A stretch of DNA of 64,000 bases from Thermohalobaculum sp039815685 (lineage in GTDB: Bacteria > Pseudomonadota > Alphaproteobacteria > Rhodobacterales > Rhodobacteraceae): positions 1 through 64,000 of the forward strand of contig JBCBYV010000003.1 of the NCBI GenBank assembly GCA_039815685.1. Reading direction: 5' to 3'. Position numbers and translations under genes: made by a program. This document shows positions 1 through 7,994 of this stretch, one piece after another (position 1 is the stretch's first letter; each line of letters starts with the position of its first letter). Under the pieces are notes generated by a model. It did not search any database and was not told the DNA's origin. It was given only the letters and a program-made list of their open reading frames with translations.

Positions 1-98
1 GATGCGGTGTTCGAAATGCTCATGGCACCGGGGCCTAGCGGGGTGGCGCGCGCCGCACAAGCCGCCAGCGCATGCCCGGCGGATCCGTGTACCAGAAA

Positions 99-148
99 GG
101 CCCGTCGCCGAACGGGTGGGCGGGTGGGGGAGGCGGCGGGCCTTTTTT
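99..148 (+). terminator. Candidate terminator reading rightwards into the rplI terminator
   Basis: Arms GGCCCGTCGCC (99-109) and GGCGGCGGGCC (132-142) pair with one G-U and are followed by six T residues at 143-148. It would end a plus-strand transcript entering from outside the window. No gene can be supported in bases 1-98. The loop of 22 nt is long for an intrinsic terminator. Confidence 0.5.
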
Positions 149-200
149 CAGCCGCCACCGGAGCGGGCCTCCCCCTGTCGCGTCACCGCTTGCCAAACAG

Positions 201-226
201 AAAAGGGCCCGCCCCGAGGCGAGCCC
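201..226 (-). terminator. Intrinsic terminator of the rpsF-rpsR-rplI operon
   Basis: On the minus strand a GC-rich stem (205-226, one G-U pair) is followed by TTTT (204-201) and a T-rich stretch. It lies 26 bases beyond the rplI stop codon, so it is the natural end of the ribosomal protein transcript. Confidence 0.7.
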
Positions 227-251
227 TTGTCGCAAGAGAACGATGTCTCGC

Positions 252-920
252 TCAGTCGCGGGGATCGTCGCCGCGCGCCTCGCGTTCCTCGGGGCTGGCC
301 TCGCCGTCGCGGGCATCGCCGCTCTCTCGGCGATCCTCGTCGCCGTCCATGACATCCATGGCCGCCGAGCCGATCTCGTCGAAGAGGTTTGCGATCTCCT
401 CTTCGGCCGCGGCTTCCTCTTCGGCGCGAAGCTCCGCGATGGACTTGCCGCTCGCCTGCAGCTCCGCCTCTTCCTGGGAGCGGGCGACGTTGGCCTTCAC
501 CGTCGCGGTCACTTCCGGGTGAAGCACGATCAGCACCGTGTGGAGACCGAGTTCCTTCACCGGCTTCTCGAGGCGCGGCGCTCCCTTCGGCAGATCGAAG
601 CCCTGCTCGGCAGCGGCTGCCTGAATATCGCGGGGCGTCACCGAGCCGTAGAGCGCCCCGCCCTCCGCCGCCTGGCGGATGACGATGAACTGCTTGCCCT
701 CGAGGTCGGCTGCCAGCTTCTCGGCCTCGGTCCTGGTCTCGGCGGACCGGGCCTCGAGATGAGCGCGCTCAGCCTCGAACCGGGCGATGTTCGCCTTCGT
801 CGCCCGCAGCGCCTTGGCCTGGGGCAGGAGGAAGTTGCGGGCGTAGCCGTCCTTGACCGTGACGACCTCGCCCATCTTGCCGAGCTTCTCGACGCGCTCG
901 AGCAGGATCACCTGTGCCAT
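252..920 (-). CDS. rplI: 50S ribosomal protein bL9
   Basis: bL9 binds 23S rRNA at the base of the L1 stalk and reaches toward the neighbouring ribosome. The N-terminal domain is clear (MAQVILLERVEKLGKMGEVV, then DGYARNFLLPQAKA), followed by the long connecting helix rich in Glu, Ala and Arg and the C-terminal domain. At 222 residues it is much longer than the roughly 150 residues of E. coli L9: from about residue 160 there is an added acidic, low-complexity tail rich in Asp, Glu and Arg. The start is supported by GGAGG about 5 bases upstream. It follows rpsR after a 10-base gap in the usual operon order. Identity is certain; the role of the tail is unknown. Confidence 0.97.
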   Translation of the reverse strand: MAQVILLERVEKLGKMGEVVTVKDGYARNFLLPQAKALRATKANIARFEAERAHLEARSAETRTEAEKLAADLEGKQFIVIRQAAEGGALYGSVTPRDIQAAAAEQGFDLPKGAPRLEKPVKELGLHTVLIVLHPEVTATVKANVARSQEEAELQASGKSIAELRAEEEAAAEEEIANLFDEIGSAAMDVMDGDEDRRESGDARDGEASPEEREARGDDPRD

Positions 921-930
921 GCGAGCCTCC

Positions 931-1158
931 TCAGTTCACGGCGTAGGGAAGAAGCGCGAGGAAACGGGCGCGCTTGATCGCCCGCGCAAGCTCGCGCTGC
1001 TTCTTGGCCGAGACGGCCGTGATGCGGGAGGGGACGATCTTGCCGCGCTCGGAGATGTAGCGCTGCAGGAGCTTCACGTCCTTGTAGTCGATCGCCGGGG
1101 CGTTCTCGCCCGAGAACGGGCAGGTCTTGCGGCGGCGGAAGAAGGGCTTGCGTGCCAT
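931..1158 (-). CDS. rpsR: 30S ribosomal protein bS18
   Basis: bS18 is a small-subunit platform protein that binds together with bS6. The 75-residue product has the family core (the CPFSG segment, IDYKDVKLLQRYISERGKIVP, then a basic helix ending in RARFLALLPYAVN). Length is normal. It sits between rpsF and rplI on the same strand with short spacers (15 and 10 bases), the common bacterial arrangement, and is almost certainly co-transcribed with them. A GGAGA-type ribosome binding site precedes the start. Confidence 0.97.
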   Translation of the reverse strand: MARKPFFRRRKTCPFSGENAPAIDYKDVKLLQRYISERGKIVPSRITAVSAKKQRELARAIKRARFLALLPYAVN

Positions 1159-1173
1159 TGCTCAGATCTCCTC

Positions 1174-1653
1174 TCAGCGCGCGTCGCGGTCGAAGGAACG
1201 CTCAGGACGGGGCCCGCGGTCCTCGCGGGGCGGGCGATCGTCGCGATCGCGGCGCGGGCCGCGGTCGTCACGGTCGCGGCGCGGGCCACGGTCGTCGCGG
1301 TCGCGCCCACCGCGGCGGTCATCGCGGCTCGAGCGGGCCTGCAGGACGGCCGACTGGCCTTCCTCATGCGCTTCGACCTTCACCGTGAGGACACGCATGA
1401 TGTCATCATGGAGCCGCATCAGACGCTCCATCTCATGCACCGCCTCGGACGGGCTCTCGGTGCGCATATAGCCGTAATGGCCCTTGCGGTTCTTGTTGAT
1501 CTTATAGCTGAGGGTGCGCAGCCCCCAATACTCGGTGCCGACGACGGTGCCGCCATTGTCTGCAAGCACCTGGCCGAAATGCTCGATCAGCCCCTCGGCC
1601 TGCGCGTTGGACAGATCCTGTCGCGCGATAAAAGTATGCTCGTAAAGCGGCAT
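1174..1653 (-). CDS. rpsF: 30S ribosomal protein bS6 with Arg/Asp-repeat tail
   Basis: bS6 pairs with bS18 on the small-subunit platform. The product begins MPLYEHTFIARQDLSNAQAE and carries the standard ferredoxin-like fold for about 110 residues. I chose the ATG at 1653, which has GGAGA 9 bases upstream, over an in-frame GTG three codons earlier. The protein is 159 residues; the last 45 or so are almost only Arg, Asp, Gly and Pro, built on a repeated nine-residue unit close to RDRDDRGPR. First gene of the rpsF-rpsR-rplI operon. Identity is certain; the tail varies among alphaproteobacteria and has no assigned job that I know of. Confidence 0.97.
   Translation of the reverse strand: MPLYEHTFIARQDLSNAQAEGLIEHFGQVLADNGGTVVGTEYWGLRTLSYKINKNRKGHYGYMRTESPSEAVHEMERLMRLHDDIMRVLTVKVEAHEEGQSAVLQARSSRDDRRGGRDRDDRGPRRDRDDRGPRRDRDDRPPREDRGPRPERSFDRDAR
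1235..1307. repeat. 27-bp tandem repeat inside rpsF
   Basis: Three imperfect copies of a 27-base unit start at 1235, 1262 and 1289. They encode the repeated RDRDDRGPR-like segment of the bS6 tail. The unit is a multiple of three, so gain or loss of a copy would keep the reading frame. Confidence 0.8.
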
Positions 1654-1753
1654 GGTCGCCACTCTCCATCATCTCCGCGCTTCGCCGTCCGGCATGACAC
1701 TCCCGAGCCCGGACAGGAGAGGCGCGCAACTTCCACATCCTCGGGAGAGCGGT

Positions 1754-1782
1754 CAGCTATCGTGCCCGGCGGCGTTTTGCAA
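1754..1782 (-). promoter_or_regulatory. Weak candidate promoter for rpsF-rpsR-rplI
   Basis: On the minus strand TTGCAA (1782-1777) is separated by 17 bases from TAGCTG (1759-1754). The -10 match is poor. It lies about 100 bases before the rpsF start, in the divergent gap with fabD. Confidence 0.3.
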
Positions 1783-1872
1783 GCGCTGCGGGGCCCACCG
1801 TTCCTTGACACCCGGCGCCGCGCGCGCGAAGCCCCGCGCCAAACAAGCACAAGAGATGTCGGGAGGAGCTCC

Positions 1873-2802
1873 ATGCGGGCATTCGTTTTTCCGGGTCAGG
1901 GCGCACAGACCGTGGGTATGGGGCAGGCGCTCGCGGCTGCCTACCCCGCCGCACGCGCCGTCTTCGACGAGGTGGACGAAGCGCTCGGCGAGGCGCTGAG
2001 CCGCACGATCTGGGAGGGGCCGGAGGACGCGCTCCGCCTGACCGAGAATGCCCAGCCCGCGCTGATGGCAACCTCGCTCGCCGCGGTGCGCGCGCTCGAG
2101 GCCGAGGGGGTGGGCATCGAGACCGCGGCCTTTGTCGCCGGCCATTCGCTTGGCGAGTACTCGGCCCTGGCGGCGGCCGGAGCGCTGTCGGTCGCGGATG
2201 CGGCCCGGCTTTTGCGGACACGCGGACGCGCGATGCAGGAGGCCGTGCCGGTCGGGCAGGGCGCGATGGCCGCGCTCCTCGGGCTCGATCTCGAGACGGC
2301 GCGCGGCGTGGCCGAGGCTGCGGCGGCCGGCGAGGTCTGCGAGGCCGCGAACGACAACGACCCCGCGCAGGTGGTGGTGAGCGGCAGCAAGGCCGCGGTC
2401 GAGCGCGCGGTCGAGATCGCGAAGGAGAAGGGCGCCAAGCGGGCGCTGATGCTGCCCGTCTCCGCCCCCTTTCACTGCGCGCTGATGCAGCCGGCGGCGG
2501 AAGCGATGGCCGAGGCGCTGGCGAGCGTCGAGATCGCGTCGCCCAAAGTGCCGCTTGTTGCCAATGTGAAGGCGGCGGCCGTGAGCGCGCCGGACGAGAT
2601 CCGCCACCTTCTCGTCGAACAGGTCACAGCCTCAGTCCGCTGGCGCGAGAGCGTCCTCTGGATGACCGAGCACGGCGTGACCGAGCAGGTCGAGGTCGGG
2701 GCAGGCAAGGCGCTTTCCGGCATGGCGCGCCGGATAGACCGCACGGTCGCCACCGCCAATGTCGCGACGCCCGAGGACGTTTCGAAGCTGGCCGCTGCCT
2801 GA
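1873..2802 (+). CDS. fabD: Malonyl-CoA:ACP transacylase
   Basis: FabD moves malonyl groups from CoA to acyl carrier protein, supplying the extender unit for fatty-acid synthesis in the cytoplasm. The product starts MRAFVFPGQGAQTVGMGQAL and has the acyltransferase nucleophile motif GHSLGEYSAL at about residues 94-103 and a later His-containing segment (PVSAPFHC). The 309-residue length is normal. The frame stays open far upstream, but the ATG at 1873 has a near-perfect site, GGGAGGAG, just before it and gives the family N-terminus. It is divergent from rpsF and heads the run fabD, fabG, acpP, fabF. The 295-base gap before fabG holds no gene that I can see. Confidence 0.96.
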   Translation: MRAFVFPGQGAQTVGMGQALAAAYPAARAVFDEVDEALGEALSRTIWEGPEDALRLTENAQPALMATSLAAVRALEAEGVGIETAAFVAGHSLGEYSALAAAGALSVADAARLLRTRGRAMQEAVPVGQGAMAALLGLDLETARGVAEAAAAGEVCEAANDNDPAQVVVSGSKAAVERAVEIAKEKGAKRALMLPVSAPFHCALMQPAAEAMAEALASVEIASPKVPLVANVKAAAVSAPDEIRHLLVEQVTASVRWRESVLWMTEHGVTEQVEVGAGKALSGMARRIDRTVATANVATPEDVSKLAAA

Positions 2803-3097
2803 GGCTGACGTCCGATCCCCCGGCAAACGACCTTGCGTAGGCTCGGATCGGCTGGGAGCGACTTCCAACAGGGATCGGATGCCGCCCTGCATCTCAGTGT
2901 GGGCGTAAGGTAGATTGTCGCGAGTCCTGAGCGCTCTCTCTGTCCCGCCTTTCGACAGCCCTGTGAGGCGCGTTGTGTGCGGCGGTCGGCAGGTTGCGGG
3001 GCGTTTGCGGTGGTGCGGCGGCGGCGCACCTCACCGTTGCGTGGGCGCGCGCGGGGTGGCATGAGCCTCGGCCACAATCGGCGGAGGAGGCGCAGCC

Positions 3098-3838
3098 ATG
3101 TTCGATCTCACGGGGAAAGTGGCGCTCATCACAGGCGCGACGGGCGGTATCGGCGGCGAGATCGCCAAGGGGCTGCATACGGCAGGCGCCACGGTGGTGC
3201 TCTCGGGCACGCGGGAAGGGCCGCTTTCGGAGTTGACTTCAGCGCTCGGTGAGCGGGCCCATGCGGTGCCCTGTGTGCTCTCGGAGAAGGACGCGGTCGA
3301 GGCGCTGCCGAAGGCGGCGGAGGCGGCTGCGGGCGGTCCCGTCGATATCCTCGTCAACAATGCGGGCATCACCAAGGATCAGCTCTTCATGCGCATGTCC
3401 GACGATGAGTGGGACGCGGTGATGGACGTCAACCTGAAGGCTGCCTTCCGGCTCTCGAAGGCGGTGCTGCGGGGCATGATGAAGAAGCGCTGGGGCCGGA
3501 TCGTGCAGATCACGAGCGTGGTGGGCCACACCGGCAATCCGGGGCAGGGCAACTATACGGCGGCCAAGGCGGGGCTGACGGCGATGTCGAAGAGCTTGGC
3601 GGCGGAGGTCGCGACGCGGGGCGTGACGGTCAATTGCGTGGCACCGGGCTTCATCGAGACGGCGATGACCGGGAAGCTTACCGACGACCAGAAGGCCCGG
3701 ATCATGGGCGCGATCCCGGCGGGGCGCATGGGCACGCCTGCGGAAGTTGCGGGCGCCGTCGTCTATCTCGCCAGCGCGGAGGCCGCTTATGTAACTGGCC
3801 AGACACTTCATGTGAACGGCGGGATGGCAATGATCTGA
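3098..3838 (+). CDS. fabG: 3-oxoacyl-ACP reductase
   Basis: FabG is the NADPH-dependent ketoreductase of type II fatty-acid synthesis. The 246-residue short-chain dehydrogenase has the nucleotide-binding motif TGATGGIGG near residue 13, the NNAG motif (VNNAGI), the catalytic Ser (ITSVVGHTG) and the YTAAK catalytic Tyr/Lys. The C-terminus VTGQTLHVNGGMAMI is typical. GGAGGAGG precedes the start. It lies between fabD and acpP in the classical fab cluster, which makes FabG far more likely than another reductase of the same superfamily. Confidence 0.96.
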   Translation: MFDLTGKVALITGATGGIGGEIAKGLHTAGATVVLSGTREGPLSELTSALGERAHAVPCVLSEKDAVEALPKAAEAAAGGPVDILVNNAGITKDQLFMRMSDDEWDAVMDVNLKAAFRLSKAVLRGMMKKRWGRIVQITSVVGHTGNPGQGNYTAAKAGLTAMSKSLAAEVATRGVTVNCVAPGFIETAMTGKLTDDQKARIMGAIPAGRMGTPAEVAGAVVYLASAEAAYVTGQTLHVNGGMAMI

Positions 3839-4000
3839 GGGCGTTGCACCTCTTGTGTGCGACGGATTGCGCCTCATGGGGCTTGTTGATAAAGAGCGCG
3901 CGGATCGCGGCGATTGCTTGGCTTGGGCCTTGTCAACCACGCTAGTGCGCCCTTTATTGCGCGCGAACATCGAAATAACCCGAGAGGCAAGGGAGAAACC

Positions 4001-4240
4001 ATGAGCGACATCGCCGAGCGCGTGAAGAAGATCGTCGTCGAGCATCTTGGTGTCGAGGACGAGAAGGTGGTCGAAGGCGCGAGCTTTATCGACGATTTGG
4101 GCGCCGACAGCCTCGACACCGTCGAGCTCGTCATGGCGTTCGAGGAGGAATTCGGGATCGAGATCCCCGACGACGCGGCCGAGAGCATCCAGACCTTCGG
4201 CGACGCGGTGAAGTTCATCGGCGAGAAGGCCAACGCCTGA
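4001..4240 (+). CDS. acpP: Acyl carrier protein
   Basis: ACP carries growing acyl chains on a 4'-phosphopantetheine arm. The 79-residue acidic product has the attachment motif GADSLD with Ser37, followed by helix II (TVELVMAFEEEFGIEIPD). I start it at MSDIAERVKK, the family N-terminus, with GGGAGAA immediately upstream; the frame is open earlier but that stretch is unlike ACP. It lies between fabG and fabF, is probably highly expressed, and is followed by a strong terminator-like hairpin. Confidence 0.97.
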   Translation: MSDIAERVKKIVVEHLGVEDEKVVEGASFIDDLGADSLDTVELVMAFEEEFGIEIPDDAAESIQTFGDAVKFIGEKANA

Positions 4241-4281
4241 CGGCGATCCTGGCTGTGCCGCGGTTCCGCGGCAGGATGATC

Positions 4282-4316
4282 AAGGGGCGCGATCCGGAGC
4301 GGGTGGCGCCCCTTTC
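4282..4316 (+). terminator. Candidate terminator after acpP
   Basis: Arms AAGGGGCGC (4282-4290) and GCGCCCCTT (4306-4314) form a perfect 9-bp stem with a 15-base loop and a short T/C run. A smaller perfect inverted repeat, TGCCGCGG and CCGCGGCA, lies just before it. Together they would separate the abundant acpP message from fabF. Confidence 0.6.
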
Positions 4317-4625
4317 CTATGGCGATGTCGCTACGCCGAAGAGCGCGCGGTCGCTTTTGGCCTTCGCTTACCCGCTTCGCGATCGCGTGTGGGACGGGCG
4401 GGTGGCGGTATGCGCCATGCCGCACGCAACCGGTTGGCGACGGGCGGCGCCCGGCGACCGCTCGCCTTGGCGTGACCCCAAGGCTTGGCTAGAAGCGCGT
4501 GACGCAATAAGTCGGCGGCTCCCGTAGTGACGAACCGAGGCCGGCAGACCGTGCCGGCCACGGCCCGAGCGGTCTCGCGGGAAGGAAGAATAACAGCGCC
4601 GGGGGGCGCGTGGAGGAGACGGGCG

Positions 4626-5891
4626 ATGCGGCGGGTTGTGGTGACTGGGCTCGGCATGGTGACGCCACTGGCCTGCGGTGTGGAGGAGACCTGGAAACGC
4701 GTGCTCGCCAGCGGGTCGGGGATCCGGCAGATCAAGTATTTCGATGCCTCGCACCTGCCCTGCCAGATCGCGGGCGAGATCCCGCTCGGCGACGGCTCCG
4801 ACGGCACCTACAACATGGATGACTGGGTCGCAGCAAAGGACCGCCGCAAGTTCGACCGCTTCATCACCTACGCGCTGACGGCTGCGGCACAGGCAGTCGA
4901 GGACAGCGGCTGGAAGCCTGAGGACACGGAGGCGCAGGAGCGCACGGGCGTGCTCATCGGCTCGGGCATCGGCGGGATCGAGTTCATCGCGGAGACGGCG
5001 GTGACGCTGAAGGAGAAGGGGCCGAGGCGCGTCTCGCCCTTCTTCATTCCGGGCGCGCTGATCAATCTCTGCTCGGGCCAGGTGAGCATTAAATACGGGT
5101 TCAAGGGGCCGAACCATGCGGTGGTGACGGCCTGTTCGACCGGCGCGCATGCGGTTGGAGATGCTGCCCGGCTCATCGCGCTCGACGATGCGGATGTGAT
5201 GCTGGCGGGGGGGAGCGAGTCGCCTGTCTGCGAGCTCTCCGTCGCCGGGTTTTCGGCCTGCAAGGCGCTCTCGACCGGCTGGAACGACACGCCGGAGAAG
5301 GCGAGCCGGCCCTATGACAAGGGTCGGGACGGTTTCGTCATGGGCGAGGGTTCGGGCGTGCTGGTGCTGGAGGAATACGAACACGCCAAGGCCCGAGGCG
5401 CGAAGATCTATGCCGAGGTGTTGGGCTATGGGCTCTCTGGCGACGCCTATCACATCACGGCGCCCGCCTCGGACGGGGACGGCGGGTTCCGTTCGATGAA
5501 GGCCGCCCTTCGGAACGCGAAACTCGAAGCCTCGGCCATCGACTATGTGAACGCCCATGGCACGTCGACGCCTCTGGGCGACGAGATCGAGCTTGGTGCG
5601 GTGACGCGCCTTCTCGGCAATCATGGCGCCAATGTCTCGATGTCGTCCACGAAGTCGGCCACGGGGCATCTGCTGGGCGCCGCCGGTGCGATCGAGGCGA
5701 TCTTCTCGATCCTGGCGATCCGCGATCAGGTGGCGCCGCCCACGATCAATCTCGATGCGCCGAGCGTGGAGACGCCCATCGACCTCGTGCCCCACGAGAA
5801 GCGGGAACGGGAGATCAAGGTCGCGCTCTCCAACAGCTTCGGCTTCGGCGGCACCAACGCCTCGGTCATTTTCGGCCGGATCGATGCGTGA
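4626..5891 (+). CDS. fabF: Beta-ketoacyl-ACP synthase II
   Basis: FabF condenses malonyl-ACP with acyl-ACP and extends C16 to C18 unsaturated chains. The 421-residue product starts MRRVVVTGLGMVTPLACG. Catalytic residues are visible: Cys in VTACSTGAH, His in NAHGTSTPLGD, and Lys/His in STKSATGHLLGAAG. The chosen ATG follows GGAGGAGACGGGCG; the open frame begins 33 codons earlier, but those codons are not FabF-like. It lies downstream of acpP, behind its own hairpin-bounded gap, and ahead of mltG. Confidence 0.96.
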   Translation: MRRVVVTGLGMVTPLACGVEETWKRVLASGSGIRQIKYFDASHLPCQIAGEIPLGDGSDGTYNMDDWVAAKDRRKFDRFITYALTAAAQAVEDSGWKPEDTEAQERTGVLIGSGIGGIEFIAETAVTLKEKGPRRVSPFFIPGALINLCSGQVSIKYGFKGPNHAVVTACSTGAHAVGDAARLIALDDADVMLAGGSESPVCELSVAGFSACKALSTGWNDTPEKASRPYDKGRDGFVMGEGSGVLVLEEYEHAKARGAKIYAEVLGYGLSGDAYHITAPASDGDGGFRSMKAALRNAKLEASAIDYVNAHGTSTPLGDEIELGAVTRLLGNHGANVSMSSTKSATGHLLGAAGAIEAIFSILAIRDQVAPPTINLDAPSVETPIDLVPHEKREREIKVALSNSFGFGGTNASVIFGRIDA

Positions 5892-5933
5892 TAGTCTTGG
5901 CCGATAGCGGCGTATTCTCAGCGGGTTAGGGCC

Positions 5934-6938
5934 ATGAAGCACATCGCGGCCAATGTCCTCGGCATCCTGATCGTGGTGGGTGTTGCCCTCGGGATCGCGA
6001 TCAACTGGGGCAAGGCGACGGTCGAGGGGCCGGGGCCTCTCACGGCCGACACGATCGTGGAGGTGCCGAAGGGCGCGGGCCTGGCGGAGATCTCGGAGGT
6101 GCTGGCCGAGGCCGGCGTGATCGAGGATGCACTCATGTTCCGGCTCGCTGCGAAGTACTCGGGCGAGGCGCGGGCGCTTAAGTTCGGCGAATACGAGATC
6201 GAGGCCGGAGCCTCGGTGATGGATGTGGTGGCCATGCTCTCCGAGGGCGACGTCATCAGTTACCGCGTCACGGTGGCGGAGGGGCTGTCGAGCGCTGAGG
6301 TGGTGGCGCTGCTCGCGGACATGACCGTGCTCGAGGGCGAGATCTCGGAGCCGCCGGCAGAGGGGTCGCTGGCGCCGGATACCTACTTCGTGGCGCGCGG
6401 CGACACGCGCGAGCAGGTCATCGGGCGCATGCAGGCCGCACAGGATGCGATCCTGTCTGAGGCCTGGGAGGGACGGGCTGCGGGCCTGCCCATCGCGAGC
6501 CCGGAGGAGGCGCTGATCCTCGCATCCGTCGTCGAGAAGGAGACGGGGCTTGATGGCGAGCGCGGCAAGGTGGCGAGCGTCTTCGTCAACCGCCTCGGCC
6601 GGGGCATGCCGCTGCAGTCCGATCCGACCGTGATCTATGGCATCACCAAGGGCGAGCGGCCCTTGGGGCGGGGGCTGAAGCGAAGTGAGCTTCGGGCGCG
6701 AACACCTTGGAATACCTACACGATCCCTGGATTGCCGCCGACGCCCATCGCGAACCCCGGCAAGGCCGCGATCGAGGCTGTGCTGCAGCCTGACACGACG
6801 CCCTTCATCTATTTCGTGGCCGACGGGACAGGCGGTCACGCCTTCGCCTCGACCCTTGAGGAGCACAACCGCAACGTCGCCCGCTGGCGCGAAATCGAAC
6901 GCGCCCGCCGCGCCGAGGAAGCCGTCAGCGGCAACTGA
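5934..6938 (+). CDS. mltG: Endolytic murein transglycosylase
   Basis: MltG is an inner-membrane lytic transglycosylase that cuts nascent glycan strands and helps set their length. The 334-residue product has an N-terminal membrane anchor (residues 6-24), a LysM-like region and the YceG catalytic domain, with the probable catalytic Glu in the segment ASVVEKETG and the later motifs LQSDPTVIYG and PWNTYTIPGLPPTPIANPG. Length is normal. It follows fabF after 42 bases, the common fabF-mltG pairing, and is the last host gene before the GTA cluster. Confidence 0.95.
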   Translation: MKHIAANVLGILIVVGVALGIAINWGKATVEGPGPLTADTIVEVPKGAGLAEISEVLAEAGVIEDALMFRLAAKYSGEARALKFGEYEIEAGASVMDVVAMLSEGDVISYRVTVAEGLSSAEVVALLADMTVLEGEISEPPAEGSLAPDTYFVARGDTREQVIGRMQAAQDAILSEAWEGRAAGLPIASPEEALILASVVEKETGLDGERGKVASVFVNRLGRGMPLQSDPTVIYGITKGERPLGRGLKRSELRARTPWNTYTIPGLPPTPIANPGKAAIEAVLQPDTTPFIYFVADGTGGHAFASTLEEHNRNVARWREIERARRAEEAVSGN

Positions 6939-7600
6939 CCGGCCGGGGCCGAGAAGGGCTTTCAGGTGCGCGCACCGGTCGGACAAGCTCGTTCTGGTGC
7001 GTGCAGGCGAAGCAACACGTTCGACCCAGAGAGATCGAGCGAGGGTCGATGACGTGCTCTGACCGCGGTTTCGATCTCAGCTTGCGGGCGCACGGGGCGC
7101 TATCAGCTTTCTTTGCGAACCAAGAACCAACTGGCAGCTCCAGTGCGAAGCGATAGACCCTCTGCCGCTCGGCCTAGCCGAGGGCGCTCACTGGCTGGTG
7201 AACTCGTTTGCAGCTACGGGGTAATTTCATGAGTTCGGGCTTGTCCACGCAGCCGTTGAGCATCCTAGGTTTCAAAGCGAGGTATGTTCGCTTAATGTTT
7301 GTATTCTGGGTGCGAAAATGACGTGGATGGGGGATGGCCCGGCTCTGGGACGAGACGATGTTGCTTCGTCAGGTGCGGTAGCGCGCGCTGGGTGTTGCGC
7401 GTCGCCACGCACCGCGCTTGACCGACCGTGCGCTCTCTGACACCTCTATTGGCACGCTGGGATAGGTGGGTTGAGAGGGTCAATACTTCCCTTGACCACC
7501 ACACAGGGCAGTCTTCGGGCTGCCCTTTGTCGTTTCCGGCGTCGATGACTGGACGTGACTTGCCTCTACCGAAGAACAACAACAACGGAAGGCGACGACC
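6939..7600. other. 662-base leader region before the GTA cluster
   Basis: No gene is supported on either strand. Bases from about 7070 to 7480 look less GC-rich than their neighbours, and open frames crossing them have no family-like sequence. The promoter of the GTA cluster must lie here or further upstream, but I could not pick a convincing -35/-10 pair or a TTAA-N7-TTAA CtrA site. Two hairpins close to the first GTA gene are listed separately. Confidence 0.6.
7478..7530 (+). terminator. Two hairpins, the second terminator-like, just before the first GTA gene
   Basis: Hairpin 1 has arms GGTCAA (7478-7483) and TTGACC (7492-7497). Hairpin 2 spans 7505-7526: AGGGCAGTC pairs with GGCTGCCCT (one G-U) around a TTCG tetraloop, followed by TTTGT. 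The second looks like an intrinsic terminator and ends 75 bases before the small terminase start. It could end a leader RNA or small RNA, or act as an attenuator of the GTA message. Confidence 0.55.
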
Positions 7601-7960
7601 ATGACCACGACGAAGATGACGGCCAAGACCTGCGCGGCGATGGCGCGGACGGAGCGCAAGCGGGCGCTTGAACGGTTGCAGGCGGCCGAGGAGGGCTTCC
7701 ATCGCGTGATGCGAAGGCTCGATGCGGCGACGATGCGGCTGGAGCTCGCGGTCGAGACGGAGGGCGGGCCGGATACCTGTGCGAAGCCGATCCTGCAGCA
7801 TTTGCAGGATGCCGACCGCGCGCTCCGGACCGTGCTCGATCTGCAGGAGAAGATCGACAACCGGCTCGAGGTGGCGCGGGCGACGAACGGGGCCGCGGTG
7901 ATCGATATCGAGGAGGCCCGGCGCGAGATCGCCGCACGGCTCGACCGCCTTGCGGCCTAA
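7601..7960 (+). CDS. GTA small terminase-like protein (gp1)
   Basis: The 119-residue product is a highly charged, mostly helical protein, with long Arg/Glu/Ala helices such as RKRALERLQAAEEGF and VLDLQEKIDNRLEVA. No enzymatic motif is visible. In Rhodobacter GTA clusters the gene in this place, immediately before the large terminase, encodes the small terminase that helps load DNA; size, helical character and position all fit. GGAAGG lies 8 bases before the ATG. It ends next to a strong hairpin at the start of the large terminase. The function is inferred mainly from position. Confidence 0.7.
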   Translation: MTTTKMTAKTCAAMARTERKRALERLQAAEEGFHRVMRRLDAATMRLELAVETEGGPDTCAKPILQHLQDADRALRTVLDLQEKIDNRLEVARATNGAAVIDIEEARREIAARLDRLAA

Positions 7961-7969
7961 AGCGAAACC

Positions 7970-7994
7970 TGCGGGGGGTGAAGTGCCCCCCGCA
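7970..7994 (+). promoter_or_regulatory. Hairpin holding the large-terminase start region
   Basis: Arms TGCGGGGGG (7970-7978) and CCCCCCGCA (7986-7994) are exact complements around the loop TGAAGTG. The loop contains the GTG at 7983 that I take as the terL start, and the purine-rich stretch that would serve as ribosome binding site is in the left arm. Confidence 0.6.

Noticed and set aside
1..98. A gene fragment entering from the left edge
   Set aside because: A terminator-like repeat follows, but no frame in these bases gives a recognisable protein end.
1804..1809. TTGACA upstream of fabD as a promoter
   Set aside because: The -35 match is perfect but no acceptable -10 lies 16-18 bases downstream in the GC-only stretch that follows.
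4368..6986. Very long open frame (over 850 codons) on the minus strand opposite fabF and mltG
   Set aside because: It is the shadow of high-GC codon bias: Arg/His/Asp-rich, no family motifs, and fully covered by two certain plus-strand genes.
7070..7480. A tRNA or tmRNA attachment site flanking the GTA cluster
   Set aside because: No cloverleaf or CCA-type end, no integrase gene and no flanking direct repeats were found; GTA clusters are vertically inherited and do not need them.
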